A stretch of 64,000 nt of DNA from Euglena gracilis (Eukaryota; Euglenida; Euglenophyceae; Euglenales): NCBI GenBank assembly GCA_039621445.1, contig CP154955.1:61411564-61475563 (forward strand), given 5' to 3'. A model generated the notes under the pieces. The model did not search any database. It saw only the letters and a list, made by a program, of their open reading frames with translations, and was not told the DNA's origin. Below are positions 20,086-29,920 of the stretch, in pieces. The stretch's first letter is position 1. Each line of letters starts with the position of its first letter. The position numbers and the translations under genes are program-made.

Positions 20086-20545
20086 CAGGCTTCTGCTTAA
20101 GGGATTGCAGTGCCCCCCCCCCCCGGGGGGGGCTGGACTGCAGCTAGGCCAAATTTGGCCAGTGGGATTTCTAGCAGACCCCCGGGGTCTGCTAGACGGG
20201 GTCTAGCAGACGTGGGGTCTGCTAGCAGGGCTAGCTAGTGGAGTTCCAGTGACTGGCGCGAAGCGCCGGATTTTTTTTGGGACCCCCAAAATGGCCAAAA
20301 ATGCTCGTTTTTGGCCATTTTTGGGAATTTTTGGAACAAAATCCTATTAAAACCTCATTTTCACCTCGGCGCACAGCGCCGGAGGAAATGTTTTTATCCA
20401 GTTGGGGGACCCCAGGACCCCCCCCCCTGGGGGTCCTGGGGCCCCCCAACTGAGGAGGGGGGTCCAGCTAGTCCATTTTTTTCCAGTGTCTAGCCGATTG
20501 GCTAGCCAGTACCCCCCCCCCCCGGGGTCCTTAAGCAAAAGCCTG
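20086..20545. mobile_element. hAT-like MITE inside coding sequence; candidate introner (copy 1)
   Basis: Starts CAGGCTTCTGCTTAAGG and ends CCTTAAGCAAAAGCCTG (TIR with one mismatch). It is flanked by a perfect 8-bp duplication GTTGAAGG (20078-20085 and 20546-20553). A GT at 20078-20079 and AG at 20534-20535 would define an intron 20078-20535 whose removal keeps a reading frame. The copy-2 element is 63028-63472 with the same duplication and TIRs but a rearranged middle. Confidence 0.88.
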
Positions 20546-20800
20546 GTTGAAGGTGCTTTCGATCGACAGGCTGGGGCTGCCCGCCCCCCAAAATGGAACC
20601 CTCTGGCATTCTTTGGCAGCATCCCTGATGACAATTTGTCCGCTAATGAAAAAAAAAACTCATCTGACACACGAAAGGCATCATTTGCTTTAGGTTCGCC
20701 GAGTTTGCAACCAGCATTAGGTCCCATTTTGTCAAAGAGGCAGAGGTTCCTCTATCCCAGCCTAGGAGATTCTCCCACGAAGACGTTGAGTCTACATTGA
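20536..20800 (+). CDS. 3'-terminal exon downstream of the MITE (copy 1)
   Basis: After the TIR acceptor CCTTAAG the frame encodes KSLVEGAFDRQAG, PPKWNPLAFFGSIPDD and a Ser/Lys-rich tail ending PTKTLSLH and TGA (88 codons). The phase complements the two bases left at 20077. In copy 2 the A-run near 63573 is one base shorter (A9 against A10), which would shift the frame. No family recognised. Confidence 0.45.
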
Positions 20801-22011
20801 ATCTGTGTTTTTGGGGCCGATTTTTAAAAAGTTTAAATTCCTAAAGGGTCTTACAGCTGGCGCCCACAAATCTTCGCACAAACGGTCAATTTTTTGCAGA
20901 GGCTGACAAGATTTTTTGCACCCGTTGGCTAGTTTTTCGCACAATTAGCCAAAATTAATACTGGAACTGTGCAAATGCCCCAAAATTGGGTGATTGTTCT
21001 GGGATTTTTGGATCGCATATTTTGCGCATATTCCGCATATTTAGTACACATTTCACTTTTTTTTTTGGCTAAAAAGTACATGTTTCGCATATTTTGGGCA
21101 TTTTTAGCGCATATTCTGAGGGTTTTCCGGATTTTCCCGCTGCATATTTTGCCCGTTCTCCACATCTTGTTGGGCTGTTTTGAATTTCTTCCTACCAAGT
21201 TAAGCCATTTGCTTTCATATAAGGGCCATTTTCGACCTTTTTTTGCCAAGTTTGGGCTATTTTGCATCATTCTGGGCCACTGTGGGCCATTTTTGAGTCA
21301 TTTTGGCATTTTTGGTAATTTTTGGCCACCGTTGGCTATTTGTTTGGCAAATCAGCTATTACGTTGGTCATGTGGTCCATTTCCAATTACAAAGTTGTAC
21401 TAATTTCCTGAAAATGGCTGAAAATGGCCAAACATTAGTCGAAATGGTCTAAAATGGCCCAAAATGGCTCGAAATGGTAGCTGTTGTGGTTGGTTATGGC
21501 CTGAAATGTCCCAAAATGGCCCAAAATTACCCGAAATGAATTGCCAGTTGGGCTATCTGAACATGTCCAAATGTGGCCCGGTTCTGAAAAAATCGCATCC
21601 TTTCCGTAGTGTACATTCCCGCATATTCAGCGCATGCCTCAAAAACCTGCAGCTTTTGCAAATCAGAATACAGTTTCCCTGATGTCAACCTGTCCCAGTA
21701 AAGATTCCAATCTACTTCAAAGTCGTGCCAGGAAATGCTGCCCGATTCATCAAAATAGGGCTTAGCGCCTCCCTGCAAAATTTCAAAAGCTACTGGGTCA
21801 CCGATAAAAGGAAAACCCAACCCATGACCTGGGTTGGCTTATTCCCCCCCCTGTATTGTCTTGGCAAATCTGCCAACACAAGGGAAGCAAACTGAATCTT
21901 AAAACAGAGACCTAAAAAGACACTTGGAATACAGTGATGAGGAAGACCGGAAGAACGGTATCCGGGTGAACATCGTATTTTGGTGCACACCTTTCTTGCA
22001 GCTGTTGCCGT
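20801..22011. other. Non-coding upstream region of the receptor gene
   Basis: T-rich sequence with GCGCATATTCCGCATATTT repeats near 21015-21125 and GAAAATGGCC repeats near 21415-21535. A promoter for the gene starting at 22012 should lie here, but I see no TATA or initiator that I would defend. Confidence 0.5.
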
Positions 22012-22207
22012 ATGGCGTCGTGCATGGGCCTCCTGTTTGCCATGCTCCTCTCCGTGGGGGGGCTGCCCGCCTGCGCCCTGGACCCGGGCATCAATTCCAC
22101 GCACATTGTGGTGGGACAGAGTGCTGCGTTCTCCGGGCTGCAGGCTGACTACGGCATCCGCCTCGCCGCCGGCATCCGCGTGGCCTTCGAGGAGGCCAAT
22201 GCCGTCG
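22012..22207 (+). CDS. Receptor exon 1: signal peptide and start of PBP1 domain
   Basis: The ATG at 22012 opens MASCMGLLFAMLLSVGGLPA, a typical signal peptide with cleavage expected near CALDPG. It continues THIVVGQSAAFSG, then GIRLAAGIRVAFEEANAVG. This matches the first strand and helix of Peripla_BP_6 domains (IG.s..lsG, then G...aFee.NaaGGI). The donor GTGGGA after 22207 leaves one base, which fits the two-base start at 22509. A downstream in-frame reading through the donor soon stops. Confidence 0.85.
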
Positions 22208-22508
22208 GTGGGATCCAGCCGAGGTGGCCCACAACGTACAAACGCTGAATCTTCAATACTCACGCTCCATCTTGGATCGCTTTCCAGGCACCGTAATGCC
22301 TCGCCTTTGATGTATTTCTGTGTATTTATTTTCTTTATATGAATTGGTGTTCGATATTTTCCGCAAATTTACATAATCTGTTGACAGTGGCAACATTTTC
22401 ATCAACCCAACATGATGGCTGCGGGTGTTGATGTTGGTTGTTTCCAACCTCTCGATGACGTATTTTTGGCAGTCACAGTATTTTTGTTTCGGTTTGCCTC
22501 GCGCCAAG

Positions 22509-22651
22509 GTCGCAATTTGACACTCCTGGCCATGGACGACGACTATGAGCCAGCGCTCGCGCTCGTGAACTTTTACAATTTGTCCAACAAAACGCTCCTC
22601 CTGATCGGCATGTACGGCTCAGCCATCGTGACGGCTCTCCTGAACCCTGCA
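22509..22651 (+). CDS. Receptor exon 2: second strand and LIG loop of PBP1
   Basis: Acceptor GCGCCAAG ends at 22508. The exon encodes RNLTLLAMDDDYEPALAL and then NKTLLLIGMYGSAIV. This fits the family pattern GR.l.Lv..DD.YdP..a followed by ....liG..Gs. The phase joins exon 1 and gives NAVG|RNLTLL. The donor GTGTCG follows 22651 in phase 0. Confidence 0.8.
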
Positions 22652-22716
22652 GTGTCGACCACTCACGTGTTTTTTGCCTTGTTCCACAGTCCAAGAATTA
22701 TTTATTGATACAAGTG

Positions 22717-23239
22717 TCATTTTTCAGCATACCAGGTGTAACCCGTATGAGAAATCATCGGTGCAAAGGAAAGCAGGAAAGGCCAGAGGGAACAATATAT
22801 ATTGGGAACAATATTGATGCTGCTGGCTGTTGGCTTCCACCAGCAGCATCGGGGTTTTGCTGTAGTCCGCATTAAGCCTCCCCAGGCTTCCCCTGGCCTC
22901 CCCAGGGGGGATCCATCCCAACAGCATCTTTCTTTCCATCCATCCCAACCTCCCAGCCAGGCTGCGGACCACTCCCTGGGGTCCGCTTCCTTCGGAGCTT
23001 CGGAGCTGGGAGGGGTCAAGTGCTGTTAGCTGCGATAGAATAATAAACAGTTGAACAAAAAACCCTGGGTATTATTATTTTTTTTGTTTATTATTTTATA
23101 TTAAATTATTAAAATTAAAATTATTATTATTATTTATCAGAATTAATAAAATTAGTAGATTGGCAAGTTTCATAATTTATTCTTTCTAGTTCTTCTTCTT
23201 CTTCTTCTTATTTTTCTTCCTGTCCAAGTTCCGAAGTGA
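22717..23239. other. Intron sequence with AT-rich simple repeat
   Basis: 23070-23165 is an (ATT)n/AATT-rich tract and 23190-23215 a TTC tract. 22800-22950 has a CAGCAGCAT hairpin around a CTGTTGGCTTC loop. No exon seen. Confidence 0.6.
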
Positions 23240-23247
23240 CCTGTAGG

Positions 23248-23749
23248 CAGGGGTTTTCTTAAGCCGGAAGCTGTAGGCAGGGGTTTTCTTACCCCCCCCC
23301 TCCCCGCGGGGGTCCAGCAAGCCAGCAGCTCAAATCCAGCCAGCAGCCCATATTCGGGCTGGGAGCCCCCCCGGGGGGGGGGGGCGAGTGAAATAAAGTC
23401 GGGTCCAGCCCGGTCGGAGGCCGGGCCAGCCGGCCGCAGGCCGGCCAGCAAACTGGGCTCCCCAGCTCACCTATGCCTGCATTTTTTCCCCTCATCACAG
23501 CTTCCCAGTCAGTCACAGCCCCCCAGCCTTGACCAAGCTCCATCCACCAAAATGTCGAAAATGGCAAAAAAAATGTTTCAGAAAATTTTGTTTTTCATCG
23601 ACCCAGCCCAGCGCAGCCCCCCCCCGCCCCCCACCCCCCCCCCTATACCCCGGGGGTGAGTTCCTTCCAGCAGCTCATTTCCAGCCAGCAGCCTTTTTGC
23701 CAGCCGGAGGCTGGACCCCCCCCCCCGGGGGTCCTTAAGAAAACCCCTG
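23248..23749. mobile_element. hAT-like MITE next to receptor exon 3
   Basis: Starts CAGGGGTTTTCTTAAGCCGG and ends GTCCTTAAGAAAACCCCTG. It has perfect 8-bp flanks CCTGTAGG (23240-23247 and 23750-23757). The left end is present twice: TGTAGGCAGGGGTTTTCTTA recurs 30 bp downstream at 23272, as if the terminus plus target site had been duplicated. The 3' TIR contains CTTAAG, whose AG could serve as the acceptor for exon 3. Confidence 0.88.
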
Positions 23750-23931
23750 CCTGTAGGGGAACCAGTCTCGGGTGTGGCTGTGAACCCTCCATCTGGGGGC
23801 CCCCATCACAAACGTCCGCGTGGGTGCCCGTGGCCGGCATCCCCATGGTGGGGCCGTACACCGGGGTGGCCATCTCCAGAAACCCCTTCCACCAGGAGAT
23901 CGTCAACGTCCGCGCCAGCTACAACGACGAG
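23740..23931 (+). CDS. Receptor exon 3: central strand of PBP1 (NVRASYNDE)
   Basis: The firm part is 23812-23931: VPVAGIPMVGPYTGVA and NPFHQEIVNVRASYNDE, the family block ..vp.iGp.tG......nvf.lRasy.dE. Donor GTAGTA follows 23931. The start at 23740 uses the CTTAAG acceptor inside the MITE's 3' TIR; it is open and in phase 0 with exon 2. It adds a Cys/Gly-rich segment of about 24 residues that is unusual for the family, so a later start cannot be excluded. Confidence 0.75.
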
Positions 23932-24241
23932 GTAGTAGCCCAAGCCCAGGGAGTGGATGTGTGGAAACACCCAACACCTATCTCAGCGGACGGTGGGTGC
24001 CATACCATACCATTCGGCCAGTGGTTGCCGACCAGGCTCCTTTTTAAGACCCCCGGGGGGGGGTGAGGGGGGGGGTCCCCCCCACCCACCCCAGGGTGGT
24101 GCGGGACCCCCCCCCCGGTTTGGGTTTGTTTGGGTTTGCATTGCCCTGCAGAAGCGCAGTGCCCACGGTAGGCGGATCCAGCGCAAACGCCGGGGCCACC
24201 TCCGTGGGGCACACCCAGGGCCCGGGCACACTTGACACACC

Positions 24242-24335
24242 ACACCATATCGCAGCAAGGAGATGCCCATCAAGGGGAAGGCAATCGCCATCGCAGTCAA
24301 CACGCAGGCAACAAGACGAAGAATGATAGGGATGT
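24242..24335 (-). CDS. Minus-strand exon encoding a hydrophobic segment
   Basis: On the minus strand the acceptor TCCCGCAG precedes 24335. The frame (two-base start) encodes IPIILRLVACVLTAMAI and then AFPLMGISLLRYG, a likely membrane-spanning helix. It is in phase with the exon at 24422-24533, which ends in a strong GTGAGT donor. The 3' boundary is uncertain because several GT dinucleotides follow and the coding frame may continue into the left arm. Confidence 0.6.
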
Positions 24336-24421
24336 CTGCGGGATGTTAGAAACGGGAACAAAAAGATGTTAGTGGGAAGTCTATGACCGTTCAAAAGACA
24401 GAGGAGCCTAACAACACTCAC

Positions 24422-24533
24422 CTGAGGTAGAGAGGGCGAATATGAGGTTCCTATCTCTATGAATGCATTGGGACAAAGGTGAGGAGGTGACAAAGATCCT
24501 TGGGGGGAACGGGAAATGGGACAGGAGTCGTAG
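24422..24533 (-). CDS. Minus-strand exon preceding the hydrophobic exon
   Basis: Minus-strand acceptor GATGCTTGCAG and donor CAG|GTGAGT are both strong. The frame is phase 0 in, phase 1 out. It encodes LRLLSHFPFPPRIFV, then SQCIHRDRNLIFALSTS. Together with the next exon it gives a continuous hydrophobic region. No family recognised. Confidence 0.6.
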
Positions 24534-24978
24534 CTGCAAGCATCACCAGGAAGACACAAAAAATAAAAACATCAGTTAGAGTCGAGAGACAAAGAAGGGC
24601 GAGTGGCGTACGAGGCCGGCCAAAAACACGACTGATTTGTGCGTGGGGCAAGATGACAAGCCCCAGGAATCGCACAGTGGGCAGACAGACGTGTTCAGGA
24701 GCAGCGCCGGCCGCAGGACGCCAGGTCAGCCTCCGGCAGCAGCCAGCTGAACGACAGGGGCAGAGCCAGGGGTTTGGGATGAAACCAGGTGACACAGTGG
24801 GGGGAGAGGCAGCACCCACCACACAAGAGGATGGGGGGTGAAAAAAAATGAACATTGAGACATAAAAAGGTGAACTTTGTTCGGAAAAACAGATAGCCCC
24901 TGTTCTTAAATTTATGCAATGTGACAACACCAAACACGAAGGTGCTCTGAGCCAGGCAGCCCTGTTTTTTTTTTATAC

Positions 24979-25071
24979 CGCGGGTGGGAAGGCTCTGAAT
25001 GGGTGAGGTACCGCCGACAGCCGATCGCCCGGACAGCACACAAGTCAGGCACCAGGGTATTCGAGCCAGGC
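24979..25071 (-). CDS. Minus-strand exon, unrecognised
   Basis: Acceptor CAATCTGCAG on the minus strand, and a donor-like GTATAA after about 24979. The frame encodes NTLVPDLCAVRAIGCRR and YLTHSEPSHP. Its one-base start fits the two-base end of the exon at 25187-25483. How it links to the exon at 24533 is unclear; a block near 24720-24760 may be an intervening exon. Confidence 0.45.
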
Positions 25072-25186
25072 CTGCAGATTGGCTGGGCAGAGCAGCTTCC
25101 GTGACTGTAGAGGAGTGGCATTCCCTCACTAGAGAAGGTTTGTCAGGGGTGGGGCATGTGGTGAATGCACATGATCTGGCTATCAC

Positions 25187-25483
25187 CACGGAGGAAGCCA
25201 GCCGGCCAATGGGTCAAAAAATGTCGGCGTCCAGGAGGGGATCAGCCTGTCCGAGGAGGAGGTCGAGGACTCCGTAGCAACGTCAGGTAGTGGTCGCTCG
25301 TCCGGGTCTGGATCCCGCCAGGCGTTCAGGTCGTGGAACTCGTCGGGGGGTGGCACCAGCATGTCCAAGGCGCGGCAGAGGACGGGAGGCAGCACGCCTG
25401 CCGGGCCAGTGAGGTAGTGGCCGAGGGGGAGAGCGATCAGCTGCACGGACGTGGGCAGCTCAGAGGGGCGGTTCGGGAGGAGA
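25187..25483 (-). CDS. Long GC-rich minus-strand exon, unrecognised
   Basis: On the minus strand CCCCCTCAG precedes 25483 and donor GTGATA follows 25187. The frame encodes LPNRPSELPTSVQLIAL, PLGHYLTGPAGVLPPV, LCRALDMLVPPPDEFHD and an acidic/Ser-rich tail to FFDPLAGWLPP. Strong G/C at third positions marks it as coding. Reading through the donor would stop at once. It is not recognised as any family. Confidence 0.6.
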
Positions 25484-25762
25484 CTGAGGGGGGGTGGACC
25501 ACATCGCATGCCAGAGGGCTCCACAGCTGAGGGTAATGCCAGACCGATGAAGGCCGGCGGGGGAACTGGGGCCAAAGACAAGTGTGCCCGGGCCCTGGGT
25601 GTGCCCCACGGAGGTGGCCCCGGCGTTTGCGCTGGATCCGCCTACCGTGGGCACTGCGCTTCTGCAGGGCAATGCAAACCCAAACAAACCCAAACCGGGG
25701 GGGGGTCCCGCGCCACCCTGGGGTGGGTGGGGGGGGACCCCCCCCTCACCCCCCCCCCCCGG

Positions 25763-27170
25763 GGTGCAGCTGCAGGAGCCACCGGAGGCAGGTGGCCAGG
25801 GTGACCAAAAATGCCGATGGGCTGCTGGAGGCAGCTGGGGCAGGCCAGGCGTCGGGGGGGGGGGGTACCGCAGTAGATCCCATTGGGAAATCAGTGGACA
25901 GCCAACTCTCGGCGCGAGGAAGGCAGGGCGGGCGGTCCATGAGGGGCGGAATTTTTTGGGGGGTGTTTTTTTTTTCGTGAAGCCAGCGGCCAGACTGGAA
26001 CTTGACCGGGGTCAAAAAATCGGAGTATATTTTTTTTATTATTAATTTTGGGTGGATAGGTATTGGTCAGGACCCCCCCCAAAATCGGGCCCGTTAAAGG
26101 CAATTTTCAAAAATTTTCGGCGCTTCGCGCCGAAAAGGCATACCCGGCGCCTCCGGCGCGGGACCCCCCCGCCCCCCCGGGGGGGGGGCGGGGGCGGCGC
26201 GCGCACCCCCCCCCCCCCCCCCCCCCCCCGGGGGGGGGTGGGGGTCTTCTGACTTAAAAAAGAAGCCTGTTGCCGACCCATGGTGGGTCGGTGCATCGGT
26301 CTGGAGCCAAAATCCATTCAGTCACTCTGAATAAACCTGTCAGTCTCCGAATTAGGGGCGGGGTCGGACACATCTTCCACAATGGCATGGAGCACCCGAG
26401 TTTGTTTTGGTGCCTACTAATATCATCTTTGGGGGGGGGTCCGATGGGAGGGAACACAATCATGTTTTTTGCACTTTTTTCAATTTTGGCCAAATTTGCG
26501 GGGTGTTTTGTGGTTTTTTTTCGCGTTTTTGGGGGGGTTTGGGTTTTTTCCCCAGCGTTTGTTTAACTTTTTTTTTGCTAGAAAAAATTTGGCAATGAAA
26601 AATTCCTCGTTTTGCCCCCGATTTTCCCCCAAGGCAAAAATTCTGTCTTTTTTTATTTTTTCATTTTTTGTCAACAAATTGAATATCTGATGGAGCCGAA
26701 ATTTTTCAAAGTCCTCTCCAACAATAAAGTGTACATCCCGGGGGAGGTTCTAAAGAATTTTACATGCACTTGGTGGATTGTTTGTGTTTTTTTGTGTTTA
26801 TTTGCTTTTTTTGTGTTTTTTTTTTGTGTGCAATTTTGAGGGTCCATGTTGCGGGTTCGACCACAATCCCCAATTCTCATTTTTCCAGAACCACCATTTT
26901 TTTTTTTAAAGATTTTAAGCAAGTATTGAATTGCAAATAGTGGATGAGTAGGCTTGGACAACTGGTGGTCTGGAGCGCTTGTCGACAACAACAAAAGACG
27001 GTTTGGGCGGGGGCGGAAGTCTGAATGTTGGGTATGGAGGAAAATGCATTCCGCCCAGAACCAAAACACCCAAACAGAACGCAGCAGCAGCGAGGGCGAC
27101 ACTGAAAATATGCACGGTTGAAAGCAACGTTTGGGAAGATGGATTCATTCAGTAACGCCCGGGAGAGTGG
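25763..27170. other. Intron sequence, repeats only
   Basis: 26110-26235 is a dense C/G tract with GGCGC palindromes. 26460-26660 and 26780-26840 are T-rich TTTTTG repeats, similar to 33300-33660 (GGTTTTTT..TTTTTGTGTTTTT, then a GAGGGTCCAT block). This marks another dispersed repeat. No exon seen. Confidence 0.6.
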
Positions 27171-27177
27171 GCCGCAG

Positions 27178-27269
27178 GATTCCGGCCCCTGCCCCCGCCA
27201 CGTACCTGATCCAAACCTTGCGAGTGCACCGTGTGGCGTGCCTGTACCAGCCCAGCACCAGGCCGCTGA
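27178..27269 (+). CDS. Receptor exon 4: TYLIQTLRVHRVACLYQ strand
   Basis: Acceptor GGGCCGCAG ends at 27177. The frame encodes PAPATYLIQTLRVHRVACLYQ, fitting the family block .....l...l....rvavlYq that lies between the RASY and DSFG motifs. GC is high and homopolymer runs begin downstream. Putative donor GTGAAC follows 27269. The phase does not fit exon 3's 23931 donor; an extended exon 3 ending at a GTGGGT near 23993 or a small missing exon would resolve it. Confidence 0.55.
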
Positions 27270-27414
27270 GTGAACCAGCCTCATTCATTTTCACACTGGG
27301 TTGTGTTGCAACAGAATGGGTGTTGGAACTCCTTTAACCAGAGGACACCCTGTTCCCAGGGCAGGGTTACGTGTTTTGCAAAAATTGGCGCCCCACTGGC
27401 CTTAGTGTGGGGGT

Positions 27415-27416
27415 GT

Positions 27417-27455
<39 letters not shown>
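27415..27455. repeat. G40 homopolymer
   Basis: About 40 consecutive G with one T near the start. The length is likely to be assembly-dependent. Confidence 0.95.
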
Positions 27456-27456
<1 letters not shown>

Positions 27457-27699
27457 ATTAGTGGCTTTTTGACTGTTATTTGGGGCAGGGGGGGGGAGGG
27501 CACAGCCAAAAATTTCACACTTCAGGGCATCATGTTTTTTTGCCTGTGTTTCTGTGTGGGACTAGGCTGGAGTCCCCCACCCCTCTCCGGCCAAAGTCCC
27601 GGGGGGGGGGGGTCTTATATCGGGGGTCTTATGGGGGGATCAGTCTCGGCCAGAGGCCTTTGCAGGCCTGGGGTTATTTTGGGGGCATTTTGGGGGGGG

Positions 27700-28510
27700 A
27701 TGTAGACTTGCCCATCAAAAGCAATCATCACACCAACCAGAGCATTGGATAATTGTCACCCTGTGACCCTTGTGCCTTGACCTGAGTGATCCATGCATTG
27801 TTTCCAATTTGGGAACTCCTCAAAGACCTCCGGGGGGTCCAGCCGGCTTAATCCCCCCCCCATTTATACCGAAGTCAGGGTCGGTGTGTCACTTTCACAT
27901 TTATTGAAATCCCGGGGGAGGGTCGGTATAAATGGGGGAGTCAGTATAAATGGGTCATGGGGGGGGGGACAAGGCGGTGCATTCATGCTCTCCCCCAATT
28001 TCTCCTCCACCCTCAAGAAACAATAGTCCATGTGTTCATATTTTTCCAAAAATGTAGACGCTGGGGGGAACCTGAGTGCTTCTTTTGTTTTACCGCGACC
28101 TCCTTGTATTTTTGTGCTTTGCCTTTGTGTGCACCGGATGCAAGAGAGGGGTCAATATAAGTGGATCTCTTCTGATTTTTCTGGGGGGGTCGATAAATGG
28201 GGGGAGTCGGTAGGGGGTGGACCCCCCCCCCTTAGGTGGGGTCTGGAGAGGGGGGTCCAGCTGGCTACCGGGTTAGCTGGTTACCTGGCTCAAACAAAAA
28301 AATAAGCGTAAGTGCCGAAATCCAGTGGTTGCATTTCAGCCAAAGTTTTGAGGTGAAACCCCCCCAAACCCTCCAAAATGGATCTTTTTTTTGCCAGTTT
28401 GGCCCATTTTATTTAAAAAAAAACCTCCTCGGTCCAACTGCACTCTGCCAGGCTGAGCCAACTTTATTTCCTTTCGACCCGGCTGGACTAATGAGATATT
28501 CCAAAATTGG
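27700..28510. other. Intron sequence with C/G-run inverted repeats
   Basis: 27855-28210 holds inverted CCCCCATTTATACCGA / GGTCGGTATAAATGGGGG motifs, one more C/G-ended element type. No coding signal. Confidence 0.6.
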
Positions 28511-28519
28511 TTAGGTTAA

Positions 28520-28745
28520 AACACCAGTCTACAGTAGTAGCACTGTAGTGGCATTGCAGTGTTACTGTAGTGGCATTGTAGTGGCACTGTAGTAGCACTG
28601 TGGTAGCACTGTGGTAGCACAGCACTGTGGTAGCAATGTAGCAGCACTGTAGTAGCAATGCAGTAGCACTGTAGTAGCAATGTAGTGGCAATGCAGTGGC
28701 ACTGTCGTAGTGGCACTGTGGCACTGTCAGCACTGTAGTGCTGAC
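28520..28745. repeat. Minisatellite of GTAGTAGCACT-type units
   Basis: Degenerate 6/12-bp units built from GTAGTGGCATT, GTAGCACTGTGGTAGC and CAATGTAGT. It ends directly at the acceptor of receptor exon 5. Confidence 0.9.
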
Positions 28746-28747
28746 AG

Positions 28748-28874
28748 TCCCACTCTGGACTATCTCGGCGATATGTGTAGACCCACTGGCCCGGCGCTGC
28801 CGCCAAACGACTCGTTCGGGCAGACGGCGCTGCAGGGGCTCATAGCCGCGCTGCGGTTCACCGGCATCGAACTG
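28748..28874 (+). CDS. Receptor exon 5: DSFGQTALQGL hinge region
   Basis: Acceptor GTGCTGACAG ends at 28747. The exon encodes YLGDMCRPTGPALPP and NDSFGQTALQGLIAALRF then TGIEL. This is the family block DdsfG...l.gl..aL...giel. Donor GTTGCT follows 28874 in phase 0, compatible with the exon at 32376. An alternative acceptor GTGTAG at 28780 would remove the variable part. Confidence 0.8.
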
Positions 28875-29244
28875 GTTGCTCCCCGGCCTTGCTGTCCCCC
28901 ACAGGGTCGTTTCCCCGGCCGTCCATTCATTTCACCCCGGGGTGTGACCCCCCCCCCCCAGGGGGTCTTCGGGAGTGGGTGGGTGGGTTGGGACTGATGG
29001 ACATCAACATGTCTGGAACTGATGAGGTGGGGTGGGGGCCACCACCCGTCGAAGGGTCCTCGAGAGGTATTCCCAGGGGTGGAGATCTTTTCAAGGTCGG
29101 AACCTTTTTCCCTTGGGGCAGGGTGGGGAATCGGTGGGGGGCGCCCATCATATGATGATCATGACCATGTTGATCATGATAAAGATTCACTTAATGACCC
29201 CGAGGGCACTGTTTCCCAGCGCCCACCCTCTTTTTGAACATGCA

Positions 29245-29269
29245 TGAATATATATACACACACACACAT

Positions 29270-29307
<38 letters not shown>

Positions 29308-29373
29308 GTGTGTGTGTGTATGTATATACATATGTATACATACATATACATGCATAAATATATATACATATAT

Positions 29374-29412
<39 letters not shown>

Positions 29413-29421
29413 TATATATAT
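29245..29421. repeat. (CA)n / (TA)n microsatellite
   Basis: CA then TA then TG/TA tract; the target of the element that follows. Confidence 0.95.
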
Positions 29422-29920
29422 GGCAGCTAGACCCCCCCCCCCGGGGGGGGGTCCGGGTAGTATACCCCGCGTCCGACCTGCGGGGGAATTCGGGGTTATT
29501 TTTTGGAATAGGGTTAGGTGCGCGACCGAACCCCCGGCGGGCGCCCACCTTTAGGAATTTAGGGGGAGGTTCGGCCGCATTTCCGACGGTTTCCGACCGA
29601 GTGGGGGTCGATTTTGGGTGGCATTCGGTCGGAAGTGGGGCCTAAAAATCTTCCGAAAACGGCGACCCAACTTCCGGCCTAACTTGGTCGAGAAAAGTGC
29701 CCACTTTTGGCGCGCCGATCCCAACCCTAACCCTATTCCGAAAATTTAGGGTTAAATCTCCCCGGATCCGACCGATTCGGCCCGGATCCGGCGCGGTTCC
29801 GGGGCCCCGCAGGGCCAAAACGGGGGCAAGGTCGGACGCGGGGTATACTACCCGGACCCCCCCCCCCTGGAGTCTTTACTTGGACCCCCGGGGGGGGGGG
29901 GCAAGTAAAGTGTAGCTGCC
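29422..29920. mobile_element. TIR element in a (TA)n tract with telomere-like repeats
   Basis: Left GGCAGCTAGACC, C/G tract, GTCCGGGTAGTATACCCCGC; right GCGGGGTATACTACCCGGAC, C/G tract, GTGTAGCTGCC. The arms are inverted. Inside are GGAATAGGGTTAGG near the left and CCTAACCCTATTCC near the right. Both flanks are TATATA/TATGTG. Same family as 17597-19235. No ORF of note. Confidence 0.85.

Larger units (their letters stand above)
6898..21073. repeat. Large duplicated block, copy 1
   Basis: Collinear and near-identical with 49727-64000. Differences are scattered substitutions, homopolymer length changes and a few short indels. Copy 2 begins immediately after the N gap and is cut by the window end, so the duplication is at least 14.2 kb. 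Confidence 0.97.
24051..25762. mobile_element. Unit with about 180-bp inverted arms carrying minus-strand exons
   Basis: Left arm 24051-24233 and right arm 25578-25762 are near-perfect inverted copies (shared blocks GGTTTGGGTTTGTTTGGG, GCCCACGGTAGGCGGATCC, CACCTCCGTGGGGCACACC). The outer ends are C/G tracts. I could not identify target duplications, so this is either a large TIR element or an inverted duplication. The interior carries spliced minus-strand exons and lies wholly within an intron of the receptor gene. Confidence 0.8.

Noticed and set aside
22012-22207. Bacterial ABC-transporter substrate-binding gene (horizontal transfer or contamination)
   Set aside because: The domain is split by many GT-AG introns with matching phases and preceded by a eukaryote-compatible signal peptide; no transporter genes are nearby.
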